Positions 53,110 to 60,683 of a DNA stretch of 64,000 bases are shown here, one piece after another. Source of the stretch: Deltaproteobacteria bacterium (GTDB taxonomy: Bacteria; Desulfobacterota; Binatia; HRBIN30; JACQVA1); assembly GCA_016178705.1 (NCBI GenBank), contig JACOST010000008.1, positions 1-64,000 on the forward strand, written 5' to 3'. The notes under the pieces are model-generated. The model searched no databases and had not been told where the DNA came from. It was given only the letters and a program-made list of their open reading frames with translations. Position 1 is the first letter of the stretch; the number at the start of each line of letters is the position of its first letter. The translations under genes and the position numbers were made by a program.

Positions 53110-54204
53110 TCAGAAGACGTTGATGCCGTGCGCGAACGGTGCGCGCCCCTCGGGGTCGTGTCCCGAATCCGGATCGACCACGCGCCAGAGCGGCTCCCAA
53201 CAGCCGTGTCGCTCGAGCAGCGCGCGGGCTTCGCGGCGCGCTGCCTCAGCGAGCGCGTTGCAGTGAACACGAAGTCGCTCCAAGCACCACACGCGGTACC
53301 GCGACGTGGGCAAGTCTTGGTAGGGCACACTTTGTATCGTGACGTCGAAGCGACGCTGCTTCGCCTTCCACGCTTCCGCGTTGGCGCAGAGGTAGGGCAA
53401 GTACGCCGAACCGATCTCGTCGAGGATCGGACCCCATTCGTTCGGGATGCCGTTCGACAGCGCTCCGCGCGTACGGCTGGCGCGCGCGTTCCACACCCGC
53501 GCCACCCACTCCCACACGGCCGGCGCGCGGGACCGCATGATCGCCGACGGGGTCGGGTCGAGACCGAAGTGACGAAACATGGAAGCGAAGAATCCGAAGT
53601 CGGCCAGCGTGGGCCGCTCGCCGAATAGAAACGGGCGCGTGGCGAGAATGGCTTCGAGGTGCGCCAAGGTTTTCAGATACACGTCCTCCACGTGCGAGCG
53701 CGTGCAGGCCGTCACGCCGTCCCCACGCACATAGCCGCGCTGCTGCCGCAGACGAATGGCCAATCGTTTCAGCGGGCCAGGCAGCGGAAGATCCGCGAGT
53801 ATCTCGTCGACAATCTTCCGGCTCAAGAGGAGCGCATCGCCGCGGTAGCTCCAACGGTAGTGCAGCGCCGGTCGCCACAGCCATTCGTCGGCGTAGTCTT
53901 CGAGCAGACGACTCACGAAGCCTTGCAGCGGATCCCGCGGAATGACGGCCGGCTCAGGCCACTGTGTCTCCAACCAGTCGATGATCGGCGTCGTGTCCGT
54001 GATCCAACGTCCGTCGGGCAACTCGACCGCCGGCATCTGCGCCACACCCGTCTCTTTGGGGATGATGCGTTGCCAATGGCGTCGCGTCGTCGCGATGCGC
54101 TCGTAGGGAATTTCCTTGTAGCGCAGGTACCCTTCGAGCTTGCCCGTGAAGTACGATATCTCGGAGCCGTACACGCGCAGTGGACGAGCGGGGTCGCTGT
54201 TCAT
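53110..54204 (-). CDS. Long GST-like protein, paralogue
   Basis: 364 residues: RVYGSEISYFTGKLEGYLRYKEIPYE (thioredoxin-like start), MPAVELPDGRWITDTTPIIDWLE (glutathione site), RLLEDYADEWLWRPALHYRW and LFGERPTLADFGFFASMFRH (GST helical domain). The block LLEDYADEW is shared with the protein at 56707, so the two are close paralogues. The ATG at 54204 is used; the 15 residues before it are repeat DNA (element B4). Substrate unknown. Confidence 0.85.
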   Translation of the reverse strand: MNSDPARPLRVYGSEISYFTGKLEGYLRYKEIPYERIATTRRHWQRIIPKETGVAQMPAVELPDGRWITDTTPIIDWLETQWPEPAVIPRDPLQGFVSRLLEDYADEWLWRPALHYRWSYRGDALLLSRKIVDEILADLPLPGPLKRLAIRLRQQRGYVRGDGVTACTRSHVEDVYLKTLAHLEAILATRPFLFGERPTLADFGFFASMFRHFGLDPTPSAIMRSRAPAVWEWVARVWNARASRTRGALSNGIPNEWGPILDEIGSAYLPYLCANAEAWKAKQRRFDVTIQSVPYQDLPTSRYRVWCLERLRVHCNALAEAARREARALLERHGCWEPLWRVVDPDSGHDPEGRAPFAHGINVF

Positions 54205-54224
54205 TGGCCCTCGATAGGAAATGA

Positions 54225-54383
54225 GGAACCACAGAGGCACCGACGACACAGGGGCTTGCCACAGGGAGTCAAGTGGATAGCGGCTTCCGTACGCAACGTC
54301 ATCGGAAATGATACTCTTCTCGCCTGATCAATAACTCTCAGATCTGGCTCTCTGTGTTCTCTGTGCCTCTGTGGTGAATTCCC
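54225..54383. repeat. Inverted-repeat element B4 with short-word arms
   Basis: The left arm (54225-54254, GGAACCACAGAGGCACCGAC then GACACAGGGG) is answered by an inverted right arm (54348-54383, CTCTCTGTGTTCTCTGTGCC then TCTGTGGTGAATTCCC). The words are CACAGAG. At 54293-54315 is CAACGTCATCGGAAATGATA, loosely like the shared core of B1 and B2. This fills the 195-base gap between the GST-like and the membrane-protein genes. Confidence 0.75.
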
Positions 54384-54399
54384 TTCTTCGGATCCGCAG

Positions 54400-54774
54400 T
54401 TAACTCTCCACTCGTCGGGTCGCGGCGAGCAGAAACAGACTCGCGACGATCTCCACCACGATGAATGCAGTGGCGAACGCCGCCCCGTGAACCGCCCACG
54501 CCATGGTACGACACAACGCCGCGCTACCCAGGAAACCGGCAGGGAAATGGAGCACGCGAGCGTGGCCGCGACGCGTCCCGACCAGGATACTGACGCCAAG
54601 CGTCATGAAGAACGCGGCGAAGTCGCCGAACTGCGTGCTGCGCGCGAGGCCATCGAGAGCGGGCATGCCGAGGGTGGCGGCGGCTCGGCCCGGAACGACG
54701 AGCCAGCCGACACCTTGCAACGTGAAACCGGCACCCATCACGATCGTGGCGATTCGGAGTGTTGAGCGCATCAC
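54400..54774 (-). CDS. Small four-helix membrane protein
   Basis: 124 residues with four hydrophobic segments (IATIVMGAGFTLQGVGWLVV, FGDFAAFFMTLGVSILVG, AALCRTMAWAVHGAAFA, FIVVEIVASLFLLAA). The layout resembles small DUF4345-like membrane proteins, but I cannot assign a family. A GTG at 54774 has GGGAGG about 8 bases upstream; the ATG next to it is also possible. Role unknown. Confidence 0.7.
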   Translation of the reverse strand: MMRSTLRIATIVMGAGFTLQGVGWLVVPGRAAATLGMPALDGLARSTQFGDFAAFFMTLGVSILVGTRRGHARVLHFPAGFLGSAALCRTMAWAVHGAAFATAFIVVEIVASLFLLAATRRVES

Positions 54775-54858
54775 GTTTTGTGCCTCCCGCGGACCGCCTC
54801 GCTAATGAACTGGCAGTAGTGGTGTCAATATTACCGCTTGTCGATCGACCCCGTCCGA

Positions 54859-55941
54859 TCAATCGATCCGGCCCACGTCGATGGCATTCGACCCGACCGG
54901 CAGCGTGACAAGCAGACCGTCGTCCGCGAGCACCCAGTCACGCGGGCGCACGGCGTCGATCCCGCGCACGAACGCGCGCTCGACTAGCGCGACCGGCGGT
55001 GGTGGCGTCAGGTGGTACAGCACTAGGAACTTCACGCCCGCCTCGTTGGCAGCCTCCGCCGCTTGCACGGGCGACGTGTGATAACTGGGGATGTCGTGCA
55101 GAATCTTTGCGATGCGCGTGCGGCCGGTTTTCTCGGCCTCTTCGCGCATCATGGCGACGATGTGGTTGGCTTGCGCTTCGTGGACCAGGACATCCGCGCC
55201 CTTGGCCACGGCGATCAAGCCCGCGTCCTTCACCGTGTCGCCGCTCACAACGACGGAGCGGCCTTGATAGTCGAAGCGATATCCATAGGCCGGACTCACC
55301 GGTTGATGATTCACCGCGAAGGCGGTGATGGTGAGACCACCCTCTCGGACCACGACGGTCGGTCCCGCGCCCTCGGCCGGTCCCGCGATCACGACGGCCT
55401 CCAAGCGCCCGACGTCGGGCGGGAGGAGCGCGGCGCCGTGATGCGCGGTGCGGTAGCCCGAATCGAGGGCGTACGCCTCGGTGAAGCCCGCTACGACGCG
55501 CTCGACTCCCGGAGGGCCGAACACGCGAAGCGGACCGGGACGGCCCGCGGCCCAGGTCTGCAGGTTGAATTCGCCCAATTCGCCGATGTGGTCGGAGTGA
55601 AAGTGCGTGAGGAGAATGCCGCCGATGTTGCGCCCATCGACCTGCCACTGCGCGAGCCGATTCCACGAGCCGAGTCCGGTGTCGACCACCCAAAACCGGC
55701 CAGCGGCGAACACGGCCACGCACGCTTTGGCTCGCGTCGGATGCGGCATCGGCGACGACGTGCCGCAGAGCAGCACGCGCAGCGCGTCGTCACCGAGCAG
55801 TGTCGTCGGCGGCGCACTCATCCGTCGGGCAATCACCCGCCGCATGACGAAGTCCTGCACCGCCGGTACCCGCACACCGATGGCGCCAACCGCTCCTGCG
55901 GCTAAACCGATCCCGATCACCCAGAAGATCACTCGACGCAT
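54859..55941 (-). CDS. Membrane-anchored or exported metallo-beta-lactamase-fold hydrolase
   Basis: 360 residues. The N-terminal hydrophobic segment (VIFWVIGIGLAAGAVGAIGVRV) precedes an RNase-Z/arylsulfatase-like MBL domain. The zinc motif is LTHFHSDHIGELGEF, further ligands are FAVNHQPVSP, VVSGDTVKDAGL and LYHLTPPP, and the early strand is VLLCGTSSPMPHPTRAKACVAVF. It is divergent from a TetR-type regulator across a 137-base region with a clear inverted repeat, so it is probably controlled by it. Substrate unknown. Confidence 0.9.
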   Translation of the reverse strand: MRRVIFWVIGIGLAAGAVGAIGVRVPAVQDFVMRRVIARRMSAPPTTLLGDDALRVLLCGTSSPMPHPTRAKACVAVFAAGRFWVVDTGLGSWNRLAQWQVDGRNIGGILLTHFHSDHIGELGEFNLQTWAAGRPGPLRVFGPPGVERVVAGFTEAYALDSGYRTAHHGAALLPPDVGRLEAVVIAGPAEGAGPTVVVREGGLTITAFAVNHQPVSPAYGYRFDYQGRSVVVSGDTVKDAGLIAVAKGADVLVHEAQANHIVAMMREEAEKTGRTRIAKILHDIPSYHTSPVQAAEAANEAGVKFLVLYHLTPPPPVALVERAFVRGIDAVRPRDWVLADDGLLVTLPVGSNAIDVGRID

Positions 55942-55997
55942 CGTCTTCTCCTCGTTCCCTCACCAGCGGGCCTGATCCATCCATCGATGCCCCACCC

Positions 55998-56024
55998 TTG
56001 ACATACTGTCATACGATGTGTCAA
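55998..56024. promoter_or_regulatory. Inverted-repeat operator between the MBL and TetR genes
   Basis: TTGACATACTGTCATACGAT then GTGTCAA: the outer TTGACA/TGTCAA pair spans 27 bases and an inner TGACA-TAC-TGTCA pair is perfect. It is the only AT-rich palindrome in the divergent region, and the left TTGACA can also serve as a -35 box on the plus strand. Most likely the binding site of the adjacent TetR protein. Confidence 0.6.
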
Positions 56025-56078
56025 TAGATTGCTGCAACTGAGCTGCAGGGTCGCCTCAGACAGAGAGCACACAGCACG

Positions 56079-56690
56079 ATGGCCACAGTCGCAACATTGA
56101 CGAAGATTCCACACCATCTGGCGACCGACGGACGCGTGCGGCGTTCCCAGCGCAGTGGGCACTCGATCGTCGAAGCGCTGCTGCAACTCGTTGGCGAGGG
56201 CAGCGTCGCCCCGACGGCGCAACAAGTGGCAGTGCGCGCTGGCGTGGGCATTCGTACCGTGTTCCGCCGTTTCTCCGACATGGAGAGCCTGTTCGCGGAG
56301 ATGGACGCGCGACTGCAGGCGGAAGCTCTGCCCCTGCTGCTCGGCGGTCGACCGGAGGGCCGGATCGAGGAGCGGGCGCGTGCGCTGGTCCGACAACGGG
56401 CGGCCTTGTTCGAGCGCATCGCGCCCTTCAAGCGCTCCGGCAACCTGAAGCGACAGCAATCTCCATTTTTGCAAGAACGTCACGCGCTGTTGGTACGGCA
56501 GCTCCGCGCCGACCTCCGGCGTTGGCTGCCGGAGCTGCGCCGGTCGCCGGCCGATCTCATCAACGCGCTCGATCTCGCTTTGTCATTCGAAGCGTGGGAT
56601 CGGCTGCGCGTCGAGCAACGCCTGAGCCGGGAGCGGGCCCAGGCCGCGGTGGAGCAGATGGTGCTCGCCCTCGTGGCCAAGCTGCGGTGA
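56079..56690 (+). CDS. TetR-family transcriptional regulator
   Basis: 203 residues: HTH region SIVEALLQLVGEGSVAPTAQQVAVRAGVGIRTVFRRFSDMESLFAEM (helices 1-4, about 29-75), followed by a variable helical ligand domain. It lies next to an inverted repeat, divergent from an MBL hydrolase and 16 bases ahead of a GST-like gene. The ligand could be an electrophile or aromatic compound, given the GST neighbours; this is inference. Confidence 0.93.
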   Translation: MATVATLTKIPHHLATDGRVRRSQRSGHSIVEALLQLVGEGSVAPTAQQVAVRAGVGIRTVFRRFSDMESLFAEMDARLQAEALPLLLGGRPEGRIEERARALVRQRAALFERIAPFKRSGNLKRQQSPFLQERHALLVRQLRADLRRWLPELRRSPADLINALDLALSFEAWDRLRVEQRLSRERAQAAVEQMVLALVAKLR

Positions 56691-56706
56691 GTAGGAGGTG
56701 ATCCTC

Positions 56707-57732
56707 ATGGTCGATCAACCGCTTCGTATCGTCGGTGCTCCCGGTTCGCCGTACAGCCGGAAGCTGCGCGCGGTGCTCCGCTACCGCCGCATTCCTCATG
56801 CCTGGGTCAATCAAGGTTCCCCGGAATGCCGTGGGTTGCCGCAGCCGCACGTGCAACTGCTGCCGCAGCTCATCTTGCCTGGCCCCGACGGTACGCTCGA
56901 AGCGCGCACGGACTCGACGCCGCTCATCCGCGATCTGGAGAAACGTTATCCCAGTCGCTCGGTGATCCCACCCGATCGCGCGCTCGCCTTCATCGATGCG
57001 TTGCTGGAGGACTACGCCGACGAGTGGCTCACGAAGGCGATGTTTCACTACCGCTGGGCCTTCGCCGCCGACATTGCAAACGCCGCCGCGATTCTGCCGC
57101 GCTGGTTCCGCACCAATCAACCGGAGAGCGACGCTGTCGCCAACGGCAAGATGTTCGCCGAGCGCCAGATCGAGCGTTTGCGGGTCGTCGGCTCGAATGA
57201 GGTCACCGCGCCCGTCATCGAGGAGAGTTACGTTCGTCTGCTGCGATTGCTCGACGCGCATCTGACTCACTCGCGATTTCTCTTTGGAGGTCGCCCCGCA
57301 TCGTCCGACTTCGGCCTCTTCGGCCAGCTCACGCAGCTAGTCGGTTTCGATCCGACGCCCGCAGCTATTGCGCACCAGGACGCGCCGCGCGTCGTGGCGT
57401 GGGTTGACGTCACAGAGGACCTTTCCGGTCTCGAGCCCGACGAACACGACTGGACGCCGCGCGATGCTGTGCCGGACACGCTGCGCGCGTTGTTGGCGGA
57501 GGTCGGCCGCGTCTACGTTCCGTTCCTGCTCGCCAACGCCACGGCTCTCGAACGTGGGGCGGAGAAAGTCGAGTGTGTCATCGATGATCGGCCGTGGACT
57601 CAGCGGCCATTCCCCTATCAGGGCAAGTGCCTGCGTTGGCTGCGCGACGGCTACGCGGCACTTGCCGTGCAAGATCGCCCGGTAGTCGATGCGCTGGTCG
57701 CCGGTACCGGCTGCGAGCGTCTCTTCACTTGA
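56707..57732 (+). CDS. Long GST-like protein, paralogue next to TetR
   Basis: 341 residues: RIVGAPGSPYSRKLRAVLRYRRIPHAW is the thioredoxin-like start (S-P-Y-S active-site block), LEARTDSTPLIRDLEKRYP is the glutathione site, LLEDYADEWLTKAMFHYRWAF is shared with the 53110 protein, and LFGGRPASSDFGLFGQLTQL is the helical N-cap block. AGGAGGTGATCCTC precedes the ATG at 56707, an ideal ribosome site. It is probably co-transcribed with the regulator. Confidence 0.88.
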   Translation: MVDQPLRIVGAPGSPYSRKLRAVLRYRRIPHAWVNQGSPECRGLPQPHVQLLPQLILPGPDGTLEARTDSTPLIRDLEKRYPSRSVIPPDRALAFIDALLEDYADEWLTKAMFHYRWAFAADIANAAAILPRWFRTNQPESDAVANGKMFAERQIERLRVVGSNEVTAPVIEESYVRLLRLLDAHLTHSRFLFGGRPASSDFGLFGQLTQLVGFDPTPAAIAHQDAPRVVAWVDVTEDLSGLEPDEHDWTPRDAVPDTLRALLAEVGRVYVPFLLANATALERGAEKVECVIDDRPWTQRPFPYQGKCLRWLRDGYAALAVQDRPVVDALVAGTGCERLFT

Positions 57733-57749
57733 ACGCAAAGGGCACGGCG

Positions 57750-59417
57750 ATGACGAAGAATCGATTCGTCCTGTTGCTAGCGCTAGTGGTGATCGCCGCG
57801 GGCGGTTGGAAAACCTACGGCTATCTGAAGTTGCATGGGCTCGGGCTGCTGTCGCGCATCATGGATCCGATCCAACCGCCGCGCGAGGTGACGTGGGAGG
57901 CGGGTCCGAGCGCGTCTGCGGCGCCGAGCGCTGAGCGGCCGCCGAACATCGTCGTCATCGTCGCCGATGACCTCGGCTACAACGATTTGACGTTCGCCGG
58001 CGGCGGTGTCGCCAACGGCGCGGTGGACACGCCGAACATCAACTCGATCGCGCGGGACGGCGTTCAGTTCACCGCAGGTTATGCGGGCAACGCGACCTGT
58101 GCGCCGTCGCGCGCGGCGATCTTGACCGGACGTTACCCGACTCGCTTCGGCTTCGAGTTTACCCCAGCACCGAAAATCTTCATGCGCCTCGTCGCCGGCA
58201 TGACGCACGACCAACCCGGTTCGCTCCACGCGCCGATCTACCACGACGAGCGGGAGAAGGACGTGCCGTCGATGGATGATGAAGGCGTGCCGCCGGCGGA
58301 GATCACACTGGCCGAACTGCTGCAAGCGCAAGGCTACCGCACTCTCGGCTTCGGCAAGTGGCATCTCGGCGAAGCCAAGGCGATGCGGCCCGAGGCGCAG
58401 GGCTTCGATGAGTACCTCGGCTTCTACGCCGGCGGGTCGATGTATCTCGACGCCGACGATCCGCGAGCCGTGAACTCGGTGCAGGACTTCGATCCGATCG
58501 ACACCTTCTTGTGGGCGAACCTGCCGTTCGCCGTGCGTAAAAATGGCGGCGATCGCTTTCGTCCTCCGGAATACATGACCGACTATCTCGCCAACGAAGC
58601 GGCTAAGGCGATCGCGGCGAACCGCAATCGTCCCTTCTTCATGTACTTTGCACCCAACGCGCCGCATACACCGCTGCAGGCGTTGCGGTCGGATTACGAT
58701 GCGCTGGCGCAAATCAAAGACCACCGGTTGCGCGTGTACGCCGCAATGATCCGCGCCCTCGACCGCGCTGTCGGCCGCGTCTTGGAGGCGTTGAAGGCGA
58801 ATGGGCTCGAACAGAACACCCTGGTGTTCTTCAGCAGCGACAACGGCGGAGCGAACTACATCGGCCTCCCCGACATCAACAAACCCTATCGCGGTTGGAA
58901 GATGACGTTCTTCGAAGGCGGGATGCACTCGCCGTTCTTCCTCAAATGGCCAGGAGCCGTGCCTGCCGGCACGAGCTTCACCGCGCCGGTGGCGCAGATT
59001 GATATCTTCCCAACGGCCGCAGCCGCCGCGCACGCGCCGCTGCCGGCGGATCGCACGATCGACGGCGTGAATCTGATTCCATTCATGCGCGGCGAAACGG
59101 CCGGACCGCCGCACCAATCGCTCTTCTGGCGCTCGGGTGGTTACAAGACGGTGCTCGCCGGCGGCTGGAAGTTGCAGGTGGCGGAGCAACCGAAGAAGGT
59201 CTGGCTCTTCCATCTCGATGAAGACCCGACCGAGCGCGTCGATTTGGCGGCAAAGAATCCGGATAAGGTGCGTGAGCTACAGGCCGTGCTTGCGGCCCAC
59301 GAGGCCGAGATGGTGAAGCCGGCGTGGCCGTCGCTGATCGAGGCGGCGATCGACGTCGATCATCCCCTCGGCGTGCCGGAGCGCCCGGACGACGAGTACG
59401 TGTACTGGGAAAACTAG
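57750..59417 (+). CDS. Membrane-anchored or exported sulfatase
   Basis: 555 residues with an N-terminal signal/anchor (FVLLLALVVIAAGGW). The formylglycine motif is CAPSRAAILTGRYPTR (C117), metal ligands are DD at 73-74 (IVADDLGYND), GKWHLG and the late FFSSDNGGANY. C117 must be converted to formylglycine by an FGE enzyme or anaerobic maturase, not seen in this window. The ATG at 57750 fits the signal segment; the frame is open further upstream inside the GST-like gene. The natural sulfate ester is unknown. Confidence 0.93.
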   Translation: MTKNRFVLLLALVVIAAGGWKTYGYLKLHGLGLLSRIMDPIQPPREVTWEAGPSASAAPSAERPPNIVVIVADDLGYNDLTFAGGGVANGAVDTPNINSIARDGVQFTAGYAGNATCAPSRAAILTGRYPTRFGFEFTPAPKIFMRLVAGMTHDQPGSLHAPIYHDEREKDVPSMDDEGVPPAEITLAELLQAQGYRTLGFGKWHLGEAKAMRPEAQGFDEYLGFYAGGSMYLDADDPRAVNSVQDFDPIDTFLWANLPFAVRKNGGDRFRPPEYMTDYLANEAAKAIAANRNRPFFMYFAPNAPHTPLQALRSDYDALAQIKDHRLRVYAAMIRALDRAVGRVLEALKANGLEQNTLVFFSSDNGGANYIGLPDINKPYRGWKMTFFEGGMHSPFFLKWPGAVPAGTSFTAPVAQIDIFPTAAAAAHAPLPADRTIDGVNLIPFMRGETAGPPHQSLFWRSGGYKTVLAGGWKLQVAEQPKKVWLFHLDEDPTERVDLAAKNPDKVRELQAVLAAHEAEMVKPAWPSLIEAAIDVDHPLGVPERPDDEYVYWEN

Positions 59418-59453
59418 AGACCAACGCGATCAGCGCAAGCAAAGGAGAGCAAG

Positions 59454-59879
59454 ATGAACGTTGTCAATCAAGTGTACCCCACCTTCGACCAACTTATGCC
59501 CCTCGCGCAGGATCCGACGCCGGGTCCGATCGCGATGGTCAATCTGCTCAAGTTCCACGACCGGGCGCAGTACCAAGACGGCCGCCCGAACGATGTCTCC
59601 GGACGGGAAGCCTACATGCGCTACGGCGCGGAGATGGGCCCGATCGTCGCGGCGGCGGGGGGCAGAATCCTCTTCTTAGGCGACGTACGGGGGCTCGTGA
59701 TCGGCGAGGTCGAGGGGCTGTGGGATGCGGTCGCGATCGCAGAGTATCCGTCGCGCGTCGAGTTCCATCGCATCGCGACCTCCCCCGAGGTCCAAGCGAT
59801 CGGGGTCCATCGTGAGGCCGGTCTCGCCGGGCAATTGCTGATCCTCGCCATCGGACAGGTTTTTCCACCGGTGGGTTGA
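59454..59879 (+). CDS. DUF1330-family protein
   Basis: 141 residues of the ferredoxin-like dimeric fold: PIAMVNLLKFHDRAQYQDGR, AYMRYGAEMGPIVAAAGGRILFLGDVRGLVIGE and AIAEYPSRVEFHRIATSPEVQAIGVHREAGLAGQLLI. AAAGGAGAGCAAG precedes the ATG. Probably part of the transcript starting at the TetR gene. The function of the family is unknown. Confidence 0.9.
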   Translation: MNVVNQVYPTFDQLMPLAQDPTPGPIAMVNLLKFHDRAQYQDGRPNDVSGREAYMRYGAEMGPIVAAAGGRILFLGDVRGLVIGEVEGLWDAVAIAEYPSRVEFHRIATSPEVQAIGVHREAGLAGQLLILAIGQVFPPVG

Positions 59880-59919
59880 GGCAGACTGGAGTTCCACCGG
59901 TCCAGGGAAGTTGTCCGCC

Positions 59920-60369
59920 ATGCGCGTCCTACCGCCGAGCACCAATGCCGCATACTCCGGCTCGATGGTGTCCGCCTACTTCCTGACCTTGTTCAGCGTG
60001 CTGACCATCGTTCCGGGATGTATCCACACGTTCGCACCCGACGGGGGCGCGGGGACGATCGCGGGCCTCGACTTGAGCCAGAACGGCCGTGTCATCATCG
60101 CCGTCTTCGCCTGGGCCGGTGCCACCCAGATCGCCTTCGGTCTCGCCACCCTCATCGTTTCGCTGCGGTATCGTGATCTCGTGCCGCTGATGCTCGGTCT
60201 CGCTATCGTCGAGCGCACGCTTCATGCGCTCAACGCGTGGGTGATCAAGGGCGCAGGGGGACACCATCCGCCGGAACACTACGCCGTACTGGTTGGTCTT
60301 CCGTTACTGTTTGGCGCCTTCGTCCTGTCGCTGCGCGACCGCACGTCCACCGAAGACGCGACCGGCTGA
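59920..60369 (+). CDS. Small four-helix membrane protein
   Basis: 149 residues with four hydrophobic segments (MVSAYFLTLFSVLTIVPGCI, VIIAVFAWAGATQIAFGLATLIV, LVPLMLGLAIVERTLHALN, YAVLVGLPLLFGAFVL). I do not recognise the family. The ATG at 59920 is used. The stop codon lies in the loop of a perfect 17-bp hairpin. Confidence 0.75.
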   Translation: MRVLPPSTNAAYSGSMVSAYFLTLFSVLTIVPGCIHTFAPDGGAGTIAGLDLSQNGRVIIAVFAWAGATQIAFGLATLIVSLRYRDLVPLMLGLAIVERTLHALNAWVIKGAGGHHPPEHYAVLVGLPLLFGAFVLSLRDRTSTEDATG

Positions 60370-60389
60370 TGACGGTCGCGTCTTCGGTG
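60348..60389 (+). terminator. Perfect 17-bp hairpin over a stop codon
   Basis: CACCGAAGACGCGACCG and its exact complement CGGTCGCGTCTTCGGTG enclose GCTGATGA, which holds the TGA of the membrane-protein gene. The stem is strong but no T-run follows, so it may end transcription or stabilise the mRNA 3' end. Confidence 0.6.
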
Positions 60390-60422
60390 CACAATCTTCG
60401 ATCGAAGCAACGCCAGAGAAGC

Positions 60423-60442
60423 GTCCCCGACGGGATTTGAAC
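60423..60442 (-). other. tRNA 3'-end-like segment, possible attachment-site remnant
   Basis: The minus strand reads GTTCAAATCCCGTCGGGGAC, which looks like a T-loop followed by half of a T-stem and an acceptor strand. The 5' half needed to pair is absent, so it is not a tRNA. Such displaced 3' tRNA ends mark one junction of integrated islands. No integrase is visible. Confidence 0.35.
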
Positions 60443-60572
60443 TGGACCCCAGCGAAAAGAACGAGACGTTGGAAAGTCCAGAAAACCCGTGCCAATCAAG
60501 CGTTTCCGCGTCATCTCGGGCAAATGTAGACAGTCCCCAAATGACCCAAAATTCCCCCTCTCGGCCCACAAA

Positions 60573-60591
60573 AACTGCAACCGTTGCAGTT
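60573..60591. promoter_or_regulatory. Perfect palindrome, likely operator
   Basis: AACTGCAAC-C-GTTGCAGTT: 9-base arms around a single base, about 90-120 bases upstream of the likely start of the PD-(D/E)XK-like gene. Typical of a dimeric repressor site. The regulator is not identified. Confidence 0.5.
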
Positions 60592-60683
60592 CGAAAACGA
60601 CGGTCACCCCGTCGATCAGTCTGAGGTGCTTCCGCGAATCTACGGCTGTTGCTTGCGGCTCGAAAAAACAGGGCCAGGACGAT

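Larger units (their letters stand above)
60390..60683. other. Non-coding junction before the right-hand island
   Basis: No convincing gene. It contains a tRNA-3'-end-like segment at 60423-60442, a perfect 19-base palindrome at 60573-60591, and visibly more A/T than the sequence to its left. The open frame across it (from 60489) is taken as an upstream extension of the next gene. Confidence 0.55.

Noticed and set aside
57783-59213. A 476-codon minus-strand open frame
   Set aside because: Antisense to the sulfatase gene, whose catalytic motifs are intact on the plus strand.
60423-60442. A complete tRNA gene
   Set aside because: The T-stem and acceptor 5' strands do not pair and no anticodon arm exists nearby; at most a 3' fragment.
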